Shown here piece after piece: positions 24,212-35,459 of a DNA stretch of 64,000 nucleotides; position 1 is the first letter of the stretch, and every line of letters begins with the position of its first letter. The stretch lies in the NCBI GenBank assembly GCA_973895155.1, contig OZ316894.1, positions 11,284,001-11,348,000 on the forward strand, written 5' to 3'. The notes under the pieces are model-generated. The model searched no databases and was not told the origin of the DNA. It saw only the letters and a program-made list of their open reading frames with translations. The stretch comes from Marsupella aquatica. Its lineage: Eukaryota > Marchantiophyta. The position numbers were made by a program, and so were the translations under genes.

Positions 24212-27200
24212 CTATTGTCTCAGCTTCCTTGTATATTGGAGCTGGATCACGTTCCTATTCTTATCCCAAGAATCTACCCACCGCTCTCTTGGCTGCCAGT
24301 CTGATTGACCACGTTGCTTCTTTGCCATAAATGGTCTAAACCACTCAACGCCACATACATGAGTAAGAAGGTTTTGTTCATTCACTGGTCCTTCTACCAC
24401 ATCTGTAACAACTAACCCCATATGGATGGGATAAACATCCAGGTCTGAGTCGTCCGGCCGTACCAACACATAACAGCCCTTCACAACATCAACCCTAGGG
24501 TTAAAACTCTCAGGAGGTTTATCTTTTGCTGGTCCCACATAATCCACTGTTGCCTCCAACTCACATGCCACATTTTGATATTCTGGTGGAACGTGCTCTC
24601 TCCATATTGATAAAGGCCAAAACCCGTATTCCAAGTGGTGTGCACCTTCAGGTTCATATTGCACCTGCTCACCCTGTAGAGTATCTACAATGTCATTCCA
24701 ATAATTTATGAGAGTTGTCCAACGTCGCTTTGGTTCTTCCTCTTTTGTTCGCTTTAGAATAAACTCAAAGAATGACACATGCTTCTTCAACCCTGTCAGC
24801 ACTTCAGGAAGCATTTTCAACTCCATCATTGGTAGCCGTTTGGGCACCCCAATTGGGATGTGAGGACTTTTGTCATCTTTCCATGACCACATTTCAATAC
24901 CTTCCTTGGGTAACCATCCCTGATCAGTTGATTTCATTTTGTATTGGAAGCATGGCATACTATCATGACAAACATAGAACCTAAACAGCCTAGGTTTTAA
25001 ATGCCCCACCAATGCCTCAGGGCCCTTCAACATGAATGGAGCTAAGTAGTTTTTGAAATCTGGGACCTCCTATAGAAAATGTGGGACTGCATTGGGTGTC
25101 CTTGCTCTCATGAACAAGGACATTAACTCAGGCAATGAGTATGTGGGGTTATGCATCATAGACTCTGAAAAATGCTCGAACATACCGTCAATGTCCTCAT
25201 GAGTATGCCCAACCACCATAAAACCAAGATGAACCTCTTCAAACACCTCCCTTGCCGTCAACAATGACAAATAAGCCATCATATATATGTTCTTGTTGTT
25301 TGAGGCACAATTATCCAGTTGTAGCTTCAATACTCGTGGAAGGGGCCTGAACTTTGGTGCCTCAGGTGCTGCATCACAATGTAACAATCTCAGAATGCTT
25401 TAAAATAAAACCCTAGTCAGACCCTAAACCCCAATTTAGGGTTTAGGGTTTAAACCCTATTAATGAAACCTTGGCTAAGAGGAGCAACAACTACACAAAG
25501 TAGAGTGTCAGTGTGTGTGAGCTTATATTATTAAATAATTATAAATTAAAGGATTGTGAGTAAAGTACCTACGCTTGAGATGTAGGCAATGTCATCCTCA
25601 AATGCTCTAAGGACACTTGCCTCCAAGATATCTTTCTCCCAAAAAGGAGGTCTTTAAAAAGACTTGTCAAGTCTGGCCCCTCCACAAGTGATTTGATCAT
25701 TGGATTTGGGTTTTCCAACATCCTTAGTATTGAATCAATTGACCCAATAGTGATGTTGACATCACCTGGCCACACTCCAACATGATATTGGGCTATGGCC
25801 TTGGGACCATGACCATGAGTAAGGATACCAGTGACAGTGACGATAATTGAGAACTTTTGGACACCATCCACATGCTTAGGATTGAAGGGCATTCTTGGGA
25901 GAGCTGTCTTTGAATGATCCATCTTATCATGAATAAGGCATAACACTTCCTTTGGATGATGGATGGACTCATATCTCCAGGTATGATAGCACATTCTTTG
26001 CTGTGTGTGGTCTTGGTGATGTTCCTCCTCATCACGCCTTAGGCCCTCTAACTCTTCCTTAGCTCCTGTAAGGTTTGCTTTCCGTTGAAGCAACTCACTA
26101 CAAGTTGTACATTTTGAAAAGTTGTTGCCCTTTTTGTGACGCGAGAACTCCCTGAAATACATCTGATGTAGATGACTCAAGGTGGGTTGGGAAATTGGAG
26201 GAAGACCAGCCTCCTTATTGACAACATTAACCCTATTTCTAATATTCTCCCAAGTAAGATTTGTTGGCAATTCCCTCAAAACCATCCTTGTATTATCTGC
26301 CATGGTTCTCAACTTGGCTGGATGATGATCAGCTGCCTCCTCAATAATCTCTTTCATTGACATGAACGCTTGAGATACTTTCTCGGACATACGCCTTTTT
26401 CCAGCATTACCATGGGTACCTATGTTCATTTTAGCCATCACAGTCTTCTTCAAGGCATAAAATTGAGTCTTTCCTCTTGAATGAATGATTCTCCATGCCT
26501 CCAAGCACAATACTTTGCCCTCCACTGCTAGAATCCTTTCTCCAGTACCCAAGTGTATTGTATTTTTAATAGCCTTGATTTCCTCCTCCTTGCGCTCCGC
26601 AAAATATTTTGACCACCACTTTTGCCTAATTGCCATAGCCAAGTTGCGGTCCAAATATTGGCAACAATGTTCACTACAACAGTCCTTAGATGTGTCTCTT
26701 CTGGATGTCTAGGAAGATGGACTCTTTCTTTTCCTACTTTTATGGACGTAGGACCGCTTGCCACTTGTTGGAGATGTGTTCCCTCCCACAGCTTGCCTGA
26801 TGTTGTGGAAAGACAACAAGTTGCCATCCTTGGCAATGAGTTGGTCCATCGACCAAGCTTTTAAGCAATCTCTATGCTTCAGATGATCTATGATAGCTCC
26901 CTCGACAAAATCGTTGATCAGAATTCCCACATGTGTATTCCCAAGGGTGACATCCCCAAGCTTCACTATAGGATCTAGAACATGTATAGTTGCCACTGCA
27001 AAAATCAACTTGTTCTCATCCACCACCTTTACAGGCATGCCCATCCACAAGGCCTTTGGTAAAACTACTTCCACACCAGACCGACTCTCATTATGGTTGT
27101 TCCCATCAGAATTTTGATTGACTGGATCTTGATCATCACCAACATTGCCAAACACATCCTCCGATTCCATGGGAGCTCGAAAAAGCTTATTCCTTTCCCA

Positions 27201-27441
27201 TACAAGGTAACCCCCAATCATGTCCTTCAAAAGTTTGCCATCTTCGCATAGAATGGTCTTGTAAAAAACTTCCTCCAATAGAAGAAGACCTCTGTCCGCC
27301 CCAAGAGGAACATTCTGATAAACCCTGGAAGGATCAAGACTTATCACGCGACCTTTTCCAACCTGTTTCTCACGTATGCCTATAATAACTTGTCCGTCTT
27401 TCCTGATCCAGATTGTCAATGTCACCATAATAATTATGATC
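24212..27441 (-). pseudogene. DUF7869-type DDE-like transposase, decayed
   Basis: An exon at 27441-25569 is preceded by acceptor TGTGCAG and ends at donor TAG/GTACTT. It encodes an N-terminal region with a LGDVTLGNTHVGILIND stretch (DUF8039-like at best), a Cys cluster DCCSEHCCQY, and the WW-YF/VLC-AW region typical of DUF7869 proteins. A second exon (about 25370-24212) carries QLDNCASNNKN and VGHTHEDIDGMF, the family signature with probable RNase-H-fold acidic residues, then a beta-rich tail. The family is widespread in transposon-like ORFs of plants and animals. In-frame TAG codons at 26709-26711 and 25070-25072, plus a one-base loss in the A5 run at 25641-25645, break it. The intron 25370-25568 joins the two parts in phase. 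It is the only transposase candidate near the large plus-strand gene. Confidence 0.7.
25422..25459. other. Interstitial telomere-type repeat inside intron
   Basis: CCCTAAACCCC is followed by TTTAGGGTTTAGGGTTTA and AAACCCTA, so plant telomere units (TTTAGGG) occur in both orientations within 38 bp and can fold back. It lies in the intron of the DUF7869-type gene. Telo-box motifs are known in plant regulatory DNA, but no function is shown here. Confidence 0.7.
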
Positions 27442-27517
27442 CTGCACATCAGAGAATATCATTGTAAGCGTACAGTCCTGTCACGTCCGTCAACTTCACT
27501 GCATTATCCCTAAACTG

Positions 27518-27535
27518 CACGCGATTGGTCGCGTG
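27518..27535 (-). repeat. Imperfect palindrome CACGCGATTGGTCGCGTG
   Basis: Arms CACGCGA/TCGCGTG are perfect with centre TTGG. Read on the minus strand it is CACGCGACCAATCGCGTG, which matches the ACGCGACC-type consensus of the plus-strand gene. It lies about 80 bp upstream of the minus-strand acceptor at 27442, so it is probably within the intron before that exon. Confidence 0.8.
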
Positions 27536-27810
27536 ACCCTAGAGGTACCACACATACCGGCAACAGACTATGCATGGTCCGTCAATCATTTCAAGTGAAT
27601 GAGAACGACCACAATCGATTACGATCAATCATTTCACATCCACTCAGAACAAATGAGTGGACAATACCAGTTTACCAATGAGTGGACACTGGACAGTCAG
27701 TAACTACCGAGGACTATAATTCTAATAAGCGCCAGTAAAAAATCCGTGAATTGCATTGTCCTGTCACGACCATCAACAAGTAAGCAGAATGTAGTCAATG
27801 CACTGCCCTG

Positions 27811-27828
27811 CACGCGACTAGTCGCGTG
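27811..27828. repeat. Perfect 18-bp palindrome CACGCGACTAGTCGCGTG
   Basis: The sequence equals its own reverse complement over 18 bp. It belongs to the same family as the repeated 16-bp palindromes further right and is the only fully perfect copy. It could be a binding site for a dimeric protein. Confidence 0.9.
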
Positions 27829-28451
27829 ACCTTAGTCAGAGGGTGTAGGGATAATAGGGTCTACAAAGTAGAAGCTAGAAGCCTAGGCCCAAACTCTAGC
27901 TCGTACTTGGTACTTCATAAGTAAGATACGATTGCGCATGAGACAGTAAGATACAATTATGGATCTGAAGGCATCACACATACCGGTAACAGATTATGCA
28001 TGGTCCGCCAGTCATTTCAAGTGAATGAGAATGACTACAATCAATTACGAACAATCATTTCAACTCCACTCAGAAAAAATAAGTGGACAATACCAGTTGA
28101 CCAATGAGTGGACACCGGACAGTCAGTAACTACTGACCCTCATAAGCAATCTCAGTACTTCATTAGCAATCAGTATTCCCGGGGTGGTTGCCAAACGTGA
28201 AATTAAAGCCATAATTAGAGGACAACTGAACTTCCCACCAATTCTAATACGCGCCAGTCAAACGCGCACTCTCTTCTAGAAACCACTATGTACAATGACT
28301 AGTGGAGACTAAACAGTATAAAGCATTGAGATGATCCCTACTACTCATTCCCCCACGCATTCCACTTTCTGGCTATTGGATAATCTATTCGCACATCAAC
28401 TCTCTCATTTCCAATTCTTAGTCTCGGTCTGAATCTCTTGTTTGAAGGGCG

Positions 28452-28996
28452 ATGACTACTCCGCTGAGCTCAAAGAATGAGGATGTTCCGACGGACGATT
28501 CAGAAGATTCGACATATCAAATTCGTGGTACTCCTTACAGAATGTGTCAGCGATGGAATATAATGTTTACGGTGACTAAATCGGGTCAAATGTTTTGTGA
28601 GAGACGACATTGTTCGCCACATTTGTCGATGGAAGATCAGATGGAGAGCAATCCGACATAGATGACTACAAAGATGGCATCAGGGGAGAAGTTAAAGGGC
28701 AAAGCCCTCGTCAAATCCGTTTTGGGGGGGGGGAGAAGTTGAAGGCCAAAGCATGCGCTGAATCCATTTCGGGGGAAGCAGCAGCAGACGCTAAGACAGT
28801 CAAGAAGGAGGCCAAGAAAGTGGACGCACCGAAGAAAAGGCAATTAGAGATGAACAAAGATTCTGATTTGTATTACAAAAAGAGCAAGCCAAGAAAATCT
28901 ATGGACGTTAGGACTTGGGCAAAGGAAGAATTCCTGGATTCAAGGGAATCCACACCAAACACCGATGACTGGATGCCTTCATCTTGGAATGACTGA
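28452..28996 (+). pseudogene. Small acidic/lysine-rich ORF with TAG stop and poly-G frameshift
   Basis: From ATG 28452 an acidic Ser/Asp-rich start runs in frame to TAG 28659-28661. It then continues from ATG 28662 with MTTKMASGEKLKGKAL to a run of 10 Gs (28725-28734). Beyond the run the other frame reads GEKLKAKACAES, a repeat of the preceding motif, and then basic KKEAKKVDAPKKRQ and YYKKSKPRKS stretches to TGA 28994-28996. The matching GEKLK.KA repeats on each side indicate that the G run has slipped. The basic clusters look like nuclear localisation signals. No family is recognised. It lies in the central part of the large element, between the two repeat regions. Confidence 0.45.
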
Positions 28997-29240
28997 CTCG
29001 ATCGAAGTCTACAATATTTTGAGTAGTCAAAGATTAGAACTACAGATTCAAGAGTAGTTCAAGTTAGAACTTGTTATAGATACTGTGTAGCTTAATTTTG
29101 TCCCGTGGAAAATAGTGTTCGAAAGACCAGGTCAGTTAAATTCCTGGATAGTGCTAGTGGATATGGATTCCACATCCGAAGTCCTTCAGGATCGATGTAA
29201 CCATTTTTGCAATCAAGGAAAAATCATCCACAAGATTCCT
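28997..29240. other. Non-coding spacer before the 256-bp array
   Basis: No coding sequence or structured repeat is visible; the array begins at 29241. Confidence 0.5.
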
Positions 29241-30265
29241 CTGACCTCTAAAACATTAACGCGACCGGGCGTGTGATGAAACAAAGACGTTGGTTTTAAA
29301 ATAGATTTCTGGCCAATTTGCTAGGCTGTCGACTCCAATAAACAATATCAAAAAGACCTGAGATAAATTGGTTCACGTGACTATACACGTGATGAACTAC
29401 ATGTGTAACCGAAAAAACAGGTCATCCAACTAACAAGTTGAGATCAGTCAGATCTGAGAAATAAAGCACGATTACGTTTAAGAGTGTAGAGCTTTTGCTG
29501 ACCTCTAAAACATTAACGCGACCGGGCGCGTGATGACACGAAGACTTTGGTTTTAGAATAGATTGCTGGCCAATTCGCTAGGCTGTCGACTACAATAAAC
29601 AATATCAAAAGACACGAGATAAATTGGTTCACGCGATTGTGCGCGTGATGAACTACATGTGTAACCAAAAAATCAGGTCATCCTACTAACAAGTTGAGAT
29701 CAGGCAGATCTGAGAAACAAAGGGCAATTATGTCTAAGAGTGCAGAGCTTTCGCTGACCTCTAAAACATTAACGCGACCGGGCGCGTGATGAAACAAAGA
29801 TCTCAGTTTTAAAATAGATTTATGGCCAATTCGCTAGGCTGTCGACTACAATAAATAATATCAAAAGACACGAGATAAATTGGTTCACGCGACTGTGAGC
29901 GTGATGAACTACATGTGTAACTGAAAAATCAGGTCATCCTACTAACAACTTGAGATCAAGCAGATCTGAGAAATAAAGGGCGATTACGTCTAAGAGTGCA
30001 GAGCTTTCACTAACCTCTAAAACATTAACGCGACCGGGCGCGTGATGATACGAAGACTTTGGTTTTAGAATAGATTTTTGGCCAATTCGCTAGGCTGTCG
30101 ACTTCAATAAACAATATCAAAAAACCTGAGATATATTGGTTCACGCGACTGTGCGCGTGATGAACTACATGTGTAACCAAAAAATCAGGTCATCCTACTA
30201 ACAAGTTGAGATCAATTTGATCTAAGAAATGGCCCTCGATTACGTTTCGTTTCGCTAGGCCGTCG
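29241..30265. repeat. Tandem array, four copies of a 256-257 bp unit
   Basis: Units start with CT(G/A)ACCTCTAAAACATTAA at 29241, 29498, 29754 and 30010. Each carries ACGCGACCGGGCGCGTGATGA near its start. About 125 bp later comes GGTTCACGCGACTGTGCGCGTGATGAAC, an inverted repeat with arms (G)TTCACGCG/CGCGTGATGAA. In the first unit the second palindrome reads CACGTGACTATACACGTG, so bases in both arms changed together. The fourth copy fades after about 30230. The array has no ORF. Confidence 0.9.
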
Positions 30266-32850
30266 ACTACAATAAACAATACCAAAATGTACGGACAACT
30301 ATAATTGAGCGCCATACAATTTTAGACTAGAGAATTCATTCGGATCCTCTACTAGTACTTCTGATACATTGCTTCTGTATTGGACTTGAAACACGGATTG
30401 ATCAAAATCGGAGTGAGAAATTGGACCATAACTTCATTGACTCAATTCATGCATTGAATGCGTGATTTAAGGCAACTACTCTCCTCATTTATTGCAGAAT
30501 TAATGCTTATTGATACTTACAAGTTATTCAGTTGCGTGTGGTCTCAGCGATGTTGGCGGCAACCCTCCTCCCAGCCAAGCCTCTTCCTTCCAGCGTAGCC
30601 TCTTCCTTCCAGCGTAGCCTCCTCCTTGTCCTAGCCAACTAAGCCTCCTCCTTCGAACTCCAATTTCCTTGAGTATTGTGACCGAATCCCACCACCAGAG
30701 AATGACAACTTGTTGATCGTATCGAGATCAAAATCCTCGACCAGACAGTGATTTCAGAATAGCCTCTCTTTGTTGGTCCGCTAGAATGTTTCGATGAATG
30801 AGGCAGACTATGGAGGTTCTAAATCTTTATCGTCTCGCTTCGTCGCAACTCTCTTTCGCTTGATCGGATGTGCCCTCCCCAAGAAGGTGATACAACAAGA
30901 ACTGCGCCAGCGTTGCTTGAATGAGCTTCGCCTCCGACTGGAATAGTTGAATGATCCAATCTGCTCCACCTCAAATGTGCCTTGGATCAGCCTCCGCTGA
31001 GAGCCTAGCTAGTATCCTGGTCAGGAGAAACTGAAAATGAAGAATGATCCGTGAGCAATGAGATCAGTCTATTGACTCCATGAAGGATGTGTTCATCTGG
31101 AATCAATTTTGATTTTGAAAATTGGTTGAGTCTCCAGTCGTGAGAATCATTGTACAGGATTGATTTTGAATATCGGTTCTCCTCGACCGTGAGAATCATT
31201 TTACGTTGTTTAGAGTTTGGGTTTGAATTGGCAAGATAGAGAATGGAGTACGGATCCGGATCCGACAGTCTCCACTACCAAAATGGAATGATTTTGAAGT
31301 TTGCCTCACTCCGATCGTGAGAAAGTTGTCATTCGTTCACATTTTGGATTTGAATTGGCAGATATAGTGAAGATACGGATCCGGATCCGGGGGTCCCCAC
31401 TAACAATCTTTTGCAGTTGCATAATTACCGGTTTAAATTTCAAATTGGCGATCAAATAGAAATCTCCTTTAGTACGGCAAATCAAAAGGATTTTGGTAAT
31501 CTTTTCTTCACGATTGCATAGTTTGTTGAGTCAATGGTGGAGTGTACAAAGATCATCTGGAACCTTCTTGTCGCTAGGCTGTTATTAGGGTTATGCTAAA
31601 ATGATATCCTAATTAGTCCTTCCTTAGTGTCGGTGCCCACGGTCTCAAGTTCACTGTTCATTGTTGTTGTTTCTCGCTCCCTAGACTTTTGTGCGCCTAC
31701 TCTCGTTGCTCTCGCTCTCGCTCTTGCTCCTGCCCTAGATTTCATTTTTGTCTTGTAGCTTGTTCGTTGTGGTCAGGTGCTTGTCGGCGCATTGCAGCTC
31801 TTAGCAGTTGTCGATTGTTTCGGTCAGGAGCTCGTTGGTGTGTTGCAGCTTGCATTTACAGCTCGTATTCACTTCTAGTTTGCTCAAAGGGATTCTTAGG
31901 AGCTCAATGGGTTTGTTGCAGCTAGTTTTTGGGAGTGCTTGTATCAGCTCGTGTTAGCCAATTTTAAGCTCATATCAGCTTGATCAACGTGTTTCAGCAG
32001 CTCGAACTACTTTTTGGCAGCTTGTTTTAGCTCCTTTCATTCATCATTCAGGTTTGTTTAAGCTCTTTCAATCTTCAAGTTTAGTGCACTTTTATTCATG
32101 CTCACTTTGTCTATTGACATCTTTGATTGTACTTCTGGAAGAGTCTTATTAACTCGACATAATGAGTTCCTTAGCATTAAGCACATGTTATTCAATTGGC
32201 AGCAGCGAAGCTCTATGTATAGAAGTATAGAAGCTGTGTTGTTGTTGCTTAGCATATTAATATCTTCAATCTTATATTTACTTTTTGGAATGCCGCAGCA
32301 AGGTCTTCAAGTGCTTGGACGTCAATCTCTCAGACGATTACATCAATTTTTCAGAATTCAGGTGCAATTTCTACATTATCTGCTGGTGTTGATTGTTGTT
32401 TGCTAAAATTTCTCTTGATTGTTAAGCTGAGTTTTCATAATGCAGTTTGTCTGTAAACTCAAATATGTCTGAATCATACAAACTCACTAATTAAAATACA
32501 ACCTGAATCGTCTTAAGTAAGTCATTACAAACCTGCACGCTGTGAATTTAATCATATAAACTCTCATGTTATGTTACACTGAATCCTTTAATTGACAAAT
32601 ACAACCAGTAGACTGCTAAATTGAATCATCTTAGCTGAATCATTCTCTAAATTGAATTCCTTGCAATATGAAAACTTCTGATATATAATAGTTTCACAAT
32701 GAAAGAGCTCAAACATCTGAATTATTGTAAAGTTCATGAATAAATACAAATGAATGAAATCATGCTTACTCGGATTTCCCTGTTCGTAGGGGTCAGTAAT
32801 CACAGTTGTATCACTGTATTATCCTAGTGTCCAAAAGTTATTTGAGCTGT
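30266..32850. other. Non-coding interior of the large element
   Basis: No supported gene. Small features are a duplicated TCTTCCTTCCAGCGTAGCC (about 30580-30620), two copies of CGGATCCGGATCC (31253 and 31375) within a diverged repeat of about 120 bp, and Ala/Cys-rich random ORFs around 31690-31925. No palindromes of the ACGCGAC family were noticed in this part. Confidence 0.4.
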
Positions 32851-32852
32851 TG

Positions 32853-33592
32853 ATGCGACCAGTCGCATGAGAAGATTGTGAGGTTCCATTTAGGATCAGT
32901 TGACGCGACCAGTCGCGTCTGAGGTAGCTCTCTCATTGACTGGTTCTGTTAGAGGAGGTAAGGTTCCATTTAGTTTAGTTGACGCGACCAGTCGCGTGTG
33001 AGAAGGAAACAGGATAGATTACTGAGCGCGTACCATATCCAAATCTCCAAAAGGAAGGTTCAGTGGATATAGTTGTTTAGGTTCAGTTGACGCGCTCAGT
33101 CGCGTCTGAGGTAGCTCTCTCATTGAATGGTTTTGTTAGAGGAGGTAACGTTCCATTTAGGATCAGTTGACGCGACCAGTCGCGTCTGAGGTAGCTCTCT
33201 CATTGACTGGTTCTGTTAGAGGAGGTAAGGTTCCATTTGGGATCAATTGACGCGACCAGTCGCATGTGAGAAGGAAATAGGATAGATTATTGAGCGCGTA
33301 CCATATCCAAATCTCCACAAGGAAGGTTCAGTGGATATAGTTGTTCATGTTCAGTTGATGCAACCAGTCGCGTCTGACATAGATCTCTCATTGACTGGTT
33401 CTGTTAGAGAAGGTAACCTTCCATTTAGGATCAGTTGACGTGACCAGTCGTGTCTGAGGTAGCTCTCATTGACTGGTTCTGTTAGAGGATGAAGCAACAT
33501 TAATGATTTGTCACGTTGTGACCTAAAAAAATCACAATCTTCCAAAGAATTGTTTAATATACATTCTGATTTGTAGACGCGACCAGTTGCGT
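32853..33592 (+). repeat. Higher-order array of 16-bp palindromes ACGCGAC-CA-GTCGCGT
   Basis: Nine copies start at 32853, 32903, 32982, 33090, 33170, 33250, 33358, 33438 and 33577. Spacing alternates near 80, 80 and 108 bp, giving a 268-bp higher-order period. Spacers repeat CTGAGGTAGCTCTCTCATTG and GAAGGTTCAGTGGATATAG. Arms are 7 bp with centre CA. In the first copy both arms changed together (ATGCGAC/GTCGCAT), while later copies show one-sided C-to-T changes. The array ends about 40 bp before the first F-box-like ORF, so it occupies the promoter or 5' intron position of the plus-strand gene. Confidence 0.9.
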
Positions 33593-33633
33593 GAAAATCA
33601 TCCCTGGGATGTATCATTTGGCTGAAAAGAGTC

Positions 33634-34185
33634 ATGGGGGAACCTAGTCTGGAGAGCTTCAGATATCTATGCCCAATATTTGACGTTTTGGACAGAAGCC
33701 AAGATGGTCTACTGGCGGGATATTCTGTAATTGTTGAAACACTACTACCTGGACTTCCAGATTTGATTGTCGCGGAATTGATATGGCCTCGGATCAAGGA
33801 GTCATTGAATTCCTTGGTTAATGCATGAAATTTCTCAATAAAGGAATTGGATGAGTTTGTAGGACTATCTTCAATGTGCCGCAGATGGCGCCACCTTGTT
33901 GGGAATACCTATCTTTTGGGTGTAATCAAGTTGAGTTTATTAGATTTGGCTTTCCCAGGAAATCCTACTAAACCGATTCAAAATGAGTCTCTCTCATCGA
34001 CAGTTCAAAGTTTCTTCTAGAAATACCCAAGAATTAAATTCATGGGGTCAATGTCCAGAGATCTTAGGGAACTCTTCACGAAGACTTACGATGCTCTTCA
34101 CCCTCTTGAAAAATGGAAATTTACAGTTAGATGCCACGAAGTTGGATACCTTGAGGGTGACATCTACGCTTTTAAGGAATGCTAG
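33634..34185 (+). pseudogene. F-box-like protein, first copy, two in-frame stops
   Basis: From ATG 33634 the frame reads LLPGLPDLIVAELIWPRI at about residues 36-53, then GLSSMCRRWRHLVGNTYLLG, the helix-turn-helix pattern of an F-box (LPxxxxxxxWP...xCRxWRxL). F-box domains bind SKP1 in SCF ubiquitin ligases. TGA 33826-33828 and TAG 34018-34020 interrupt one otherwise continuous frame of 184 codons ending at TAG 34183-34185. It lies about 40 bp after the palindrome array, and another ACGCGACC-type motif (34193-34208) sits directly downstream, probably within an intron. It is either a separate decayed gene or the first exon of the large gene; the phase at 34185/34250 would itself create a stop, so this is unresolved. 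Confidence 0.55.
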
Positions 34186-34192
34186 TTAACTT

Positions 34193-34208
34193 ACGCGACC
34201 GGGCACGT
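34193..34208 (+). repeat. Intronic palindrome-family motif
   Basis: ACGCGACCGGGCACGT lies between the first and second F-box-like exons, 40 bp before acceptor AAAAGCAG at 34249. One arm carries a C-to-T type change on the complementary strand. Confidence 0.7.
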
Positions 34209-34250
34209 TGTATGTCTTCTAACAATGTTTTGTGATATGATAAAAGCAGG

Positions 34251-34778
34251 ATGAGCCAACTTTTGAATGAGGCTCGAGATTTCCTTTCATCTCATGAAAG
34301 GAAACAGAAAACAATATGGGATACGCTGGATGAAACCTCCTCTAGTCTCATTGGAGGAATACCAGATGTTTTGGTCATTTCAAACATTTGGCCAATACTC
34401 TACAAACACTTTATTTCAATTGAAGGATTGCGTCGATATCGACACCCCGATAACAATTTGGTTATCGATAGGATCCGAGACCTTATTCGGCTTGGAGCTT
34501 GTAGCAAGAAGTGGAACTTTTTAGTTACAAATACAAGGTTATGGGCTATCCTCAAACGAGCAAACCGGATTGTCAATGACACAAATGAAGCACTTTACTA
34601 CATACCCAAAACTGATGAGTTGGAGTTTGACTCAATCTGTCGAGTTATTCAAGAGGATATTTCTATGTTCCCAGAAATATCTGTTCTTGGGACTACTACT
34701 TCTGACAAAATCGTATTGTTTACGAACAAATATAACTATTTAGATGCTCAAGGAAGAACGAGATGTTCTAATCGAAAG
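34251..34778 (+). pseudogene. Large gene, exon A: F-box-like domain
   Basis: From ATG 34251 the frame is open for 176 codons to donor AAG/GTTTGG (intron 34779-34864, acceptor TTGCAG). Residues about 28-110 show SSLIGGIPDVLVISNIWPIL and RDLIRLGACSKKWNFLV, the same F-box-like arrangement as in the neighbouring copies. The remaining C-terminal part has no motif I recognise. The next exon continues in phase 0 with a second F-box-like domain, so one protein would carry at least two. This exon itself contains no break. Confidence 0.6.
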
Positions 34779-34864
34779 GTTTGGTAGATTTTCTCAGAAT
34801 CTAGGTGGTCCCAATTCTTAATGGATAGGTTCTTGTTCTTAATCTTTTCCATATTATGTTGCAG

Positions 34865-35382
34865 TCCTTTGACATGAATCAAAAATCTCATCGTCAAATG
34901 ATGATGAAGCGCATTGCACGTGCAAAGGTTATGAACCAAAACATGATATGGAGTCAAGCTGAAAACCTGATACCCGGTCTTCCAAACGATGTTGTCGAGA
35001 AATATATTTGGCCATTAGTCAAAGAGTTTTTCCACTCTCGTGAGAATTTGTCAGATAATGCGATTAAAAATCGGGTCATGGACTTGATCGCCATTCAAAC
35101 AGTCAATAAGAAGTGGTGCCACATAGTTACTTATAGTAGTACTTGGGCGACGGTCACCTTGGTAGCTTACGACTTCACTGATAGACTAGGATATGAATCG
35201 CTTCGAAGGAATTTGACTTCACGGAGTGTAGCATTCAAATTTACAGAATCCATCATAACTCTCCCGCCGCTGGACATTCTGAGTGGATTTGAAGGATCTG
35301 AACTTGACACGTTTAGGAACCTTTGGTTTTTGTTAGATGAAGATGAGCAAAAGGATTGGGTCAGGATAAACGTTCCTAAAAT
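34865..35382 (+). pseudogene. Large gene, exon B: F-box-like domain
   Basis: The exon is open throughout. It begins SFDMNQKSH and reads ENLIPGLPNDVVEKYIWPLV then DLIAIQTVNKKWCHIV, the third F-box-like copy. The C-terminal half (YESLRRNLTSRSV ... DEDEQKDWVRINVP) is unrecognised. At 35383 a GTAATT donor and TTTCAG acceptor (35459) join AAA-AT to A-ATG-GAT without loss of frame, which links this exon to the following region. If unspliced, translation would stop at TAA 35384-35386. Confidence 0.6.
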
Positions 35383-35395
35383 GTAATTTGGCACG

Positions 35396-35413
35396 ACACG
35401 ACCATGCGCGTGT
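35396..35413 (+). repeat. Intronic palindrome-family motif
   Basis: ACACGACCATGCGCGTGT has 5-bp outer arms ACACG/CGTGT. It lies within the 77-nt intron 35383-35459, shortly after the donor. Confidence 0.7.
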
Positions 35414-35459
35414 TAGTATTTTATAATAAATGTTTAACTTTCATATTTGTCTATTTCAG

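Larger units (their letters stand above)
27454..28134. repeat. Diverged direct duplication upstream of the DUF7869-type gene
   Basis: About 160 bp at 27550-27708 (ACACATACCGGCAACAGA ... GTCAGTAACTAC) recurs at 27973-28134 with scattered substitutions. The preceding segment CCTGTCACG.CC.TCAAC ... TGC(A/C)CTGC also recurs (27470 and 27770). Each half contains one CACGCGA..(G/A)GTCGCGTG palindrome. The block sits between the minus-strand transposase gene and the plus-strand ORF at 28452, where divergent promoters would be expected. Confidence 0.75.
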
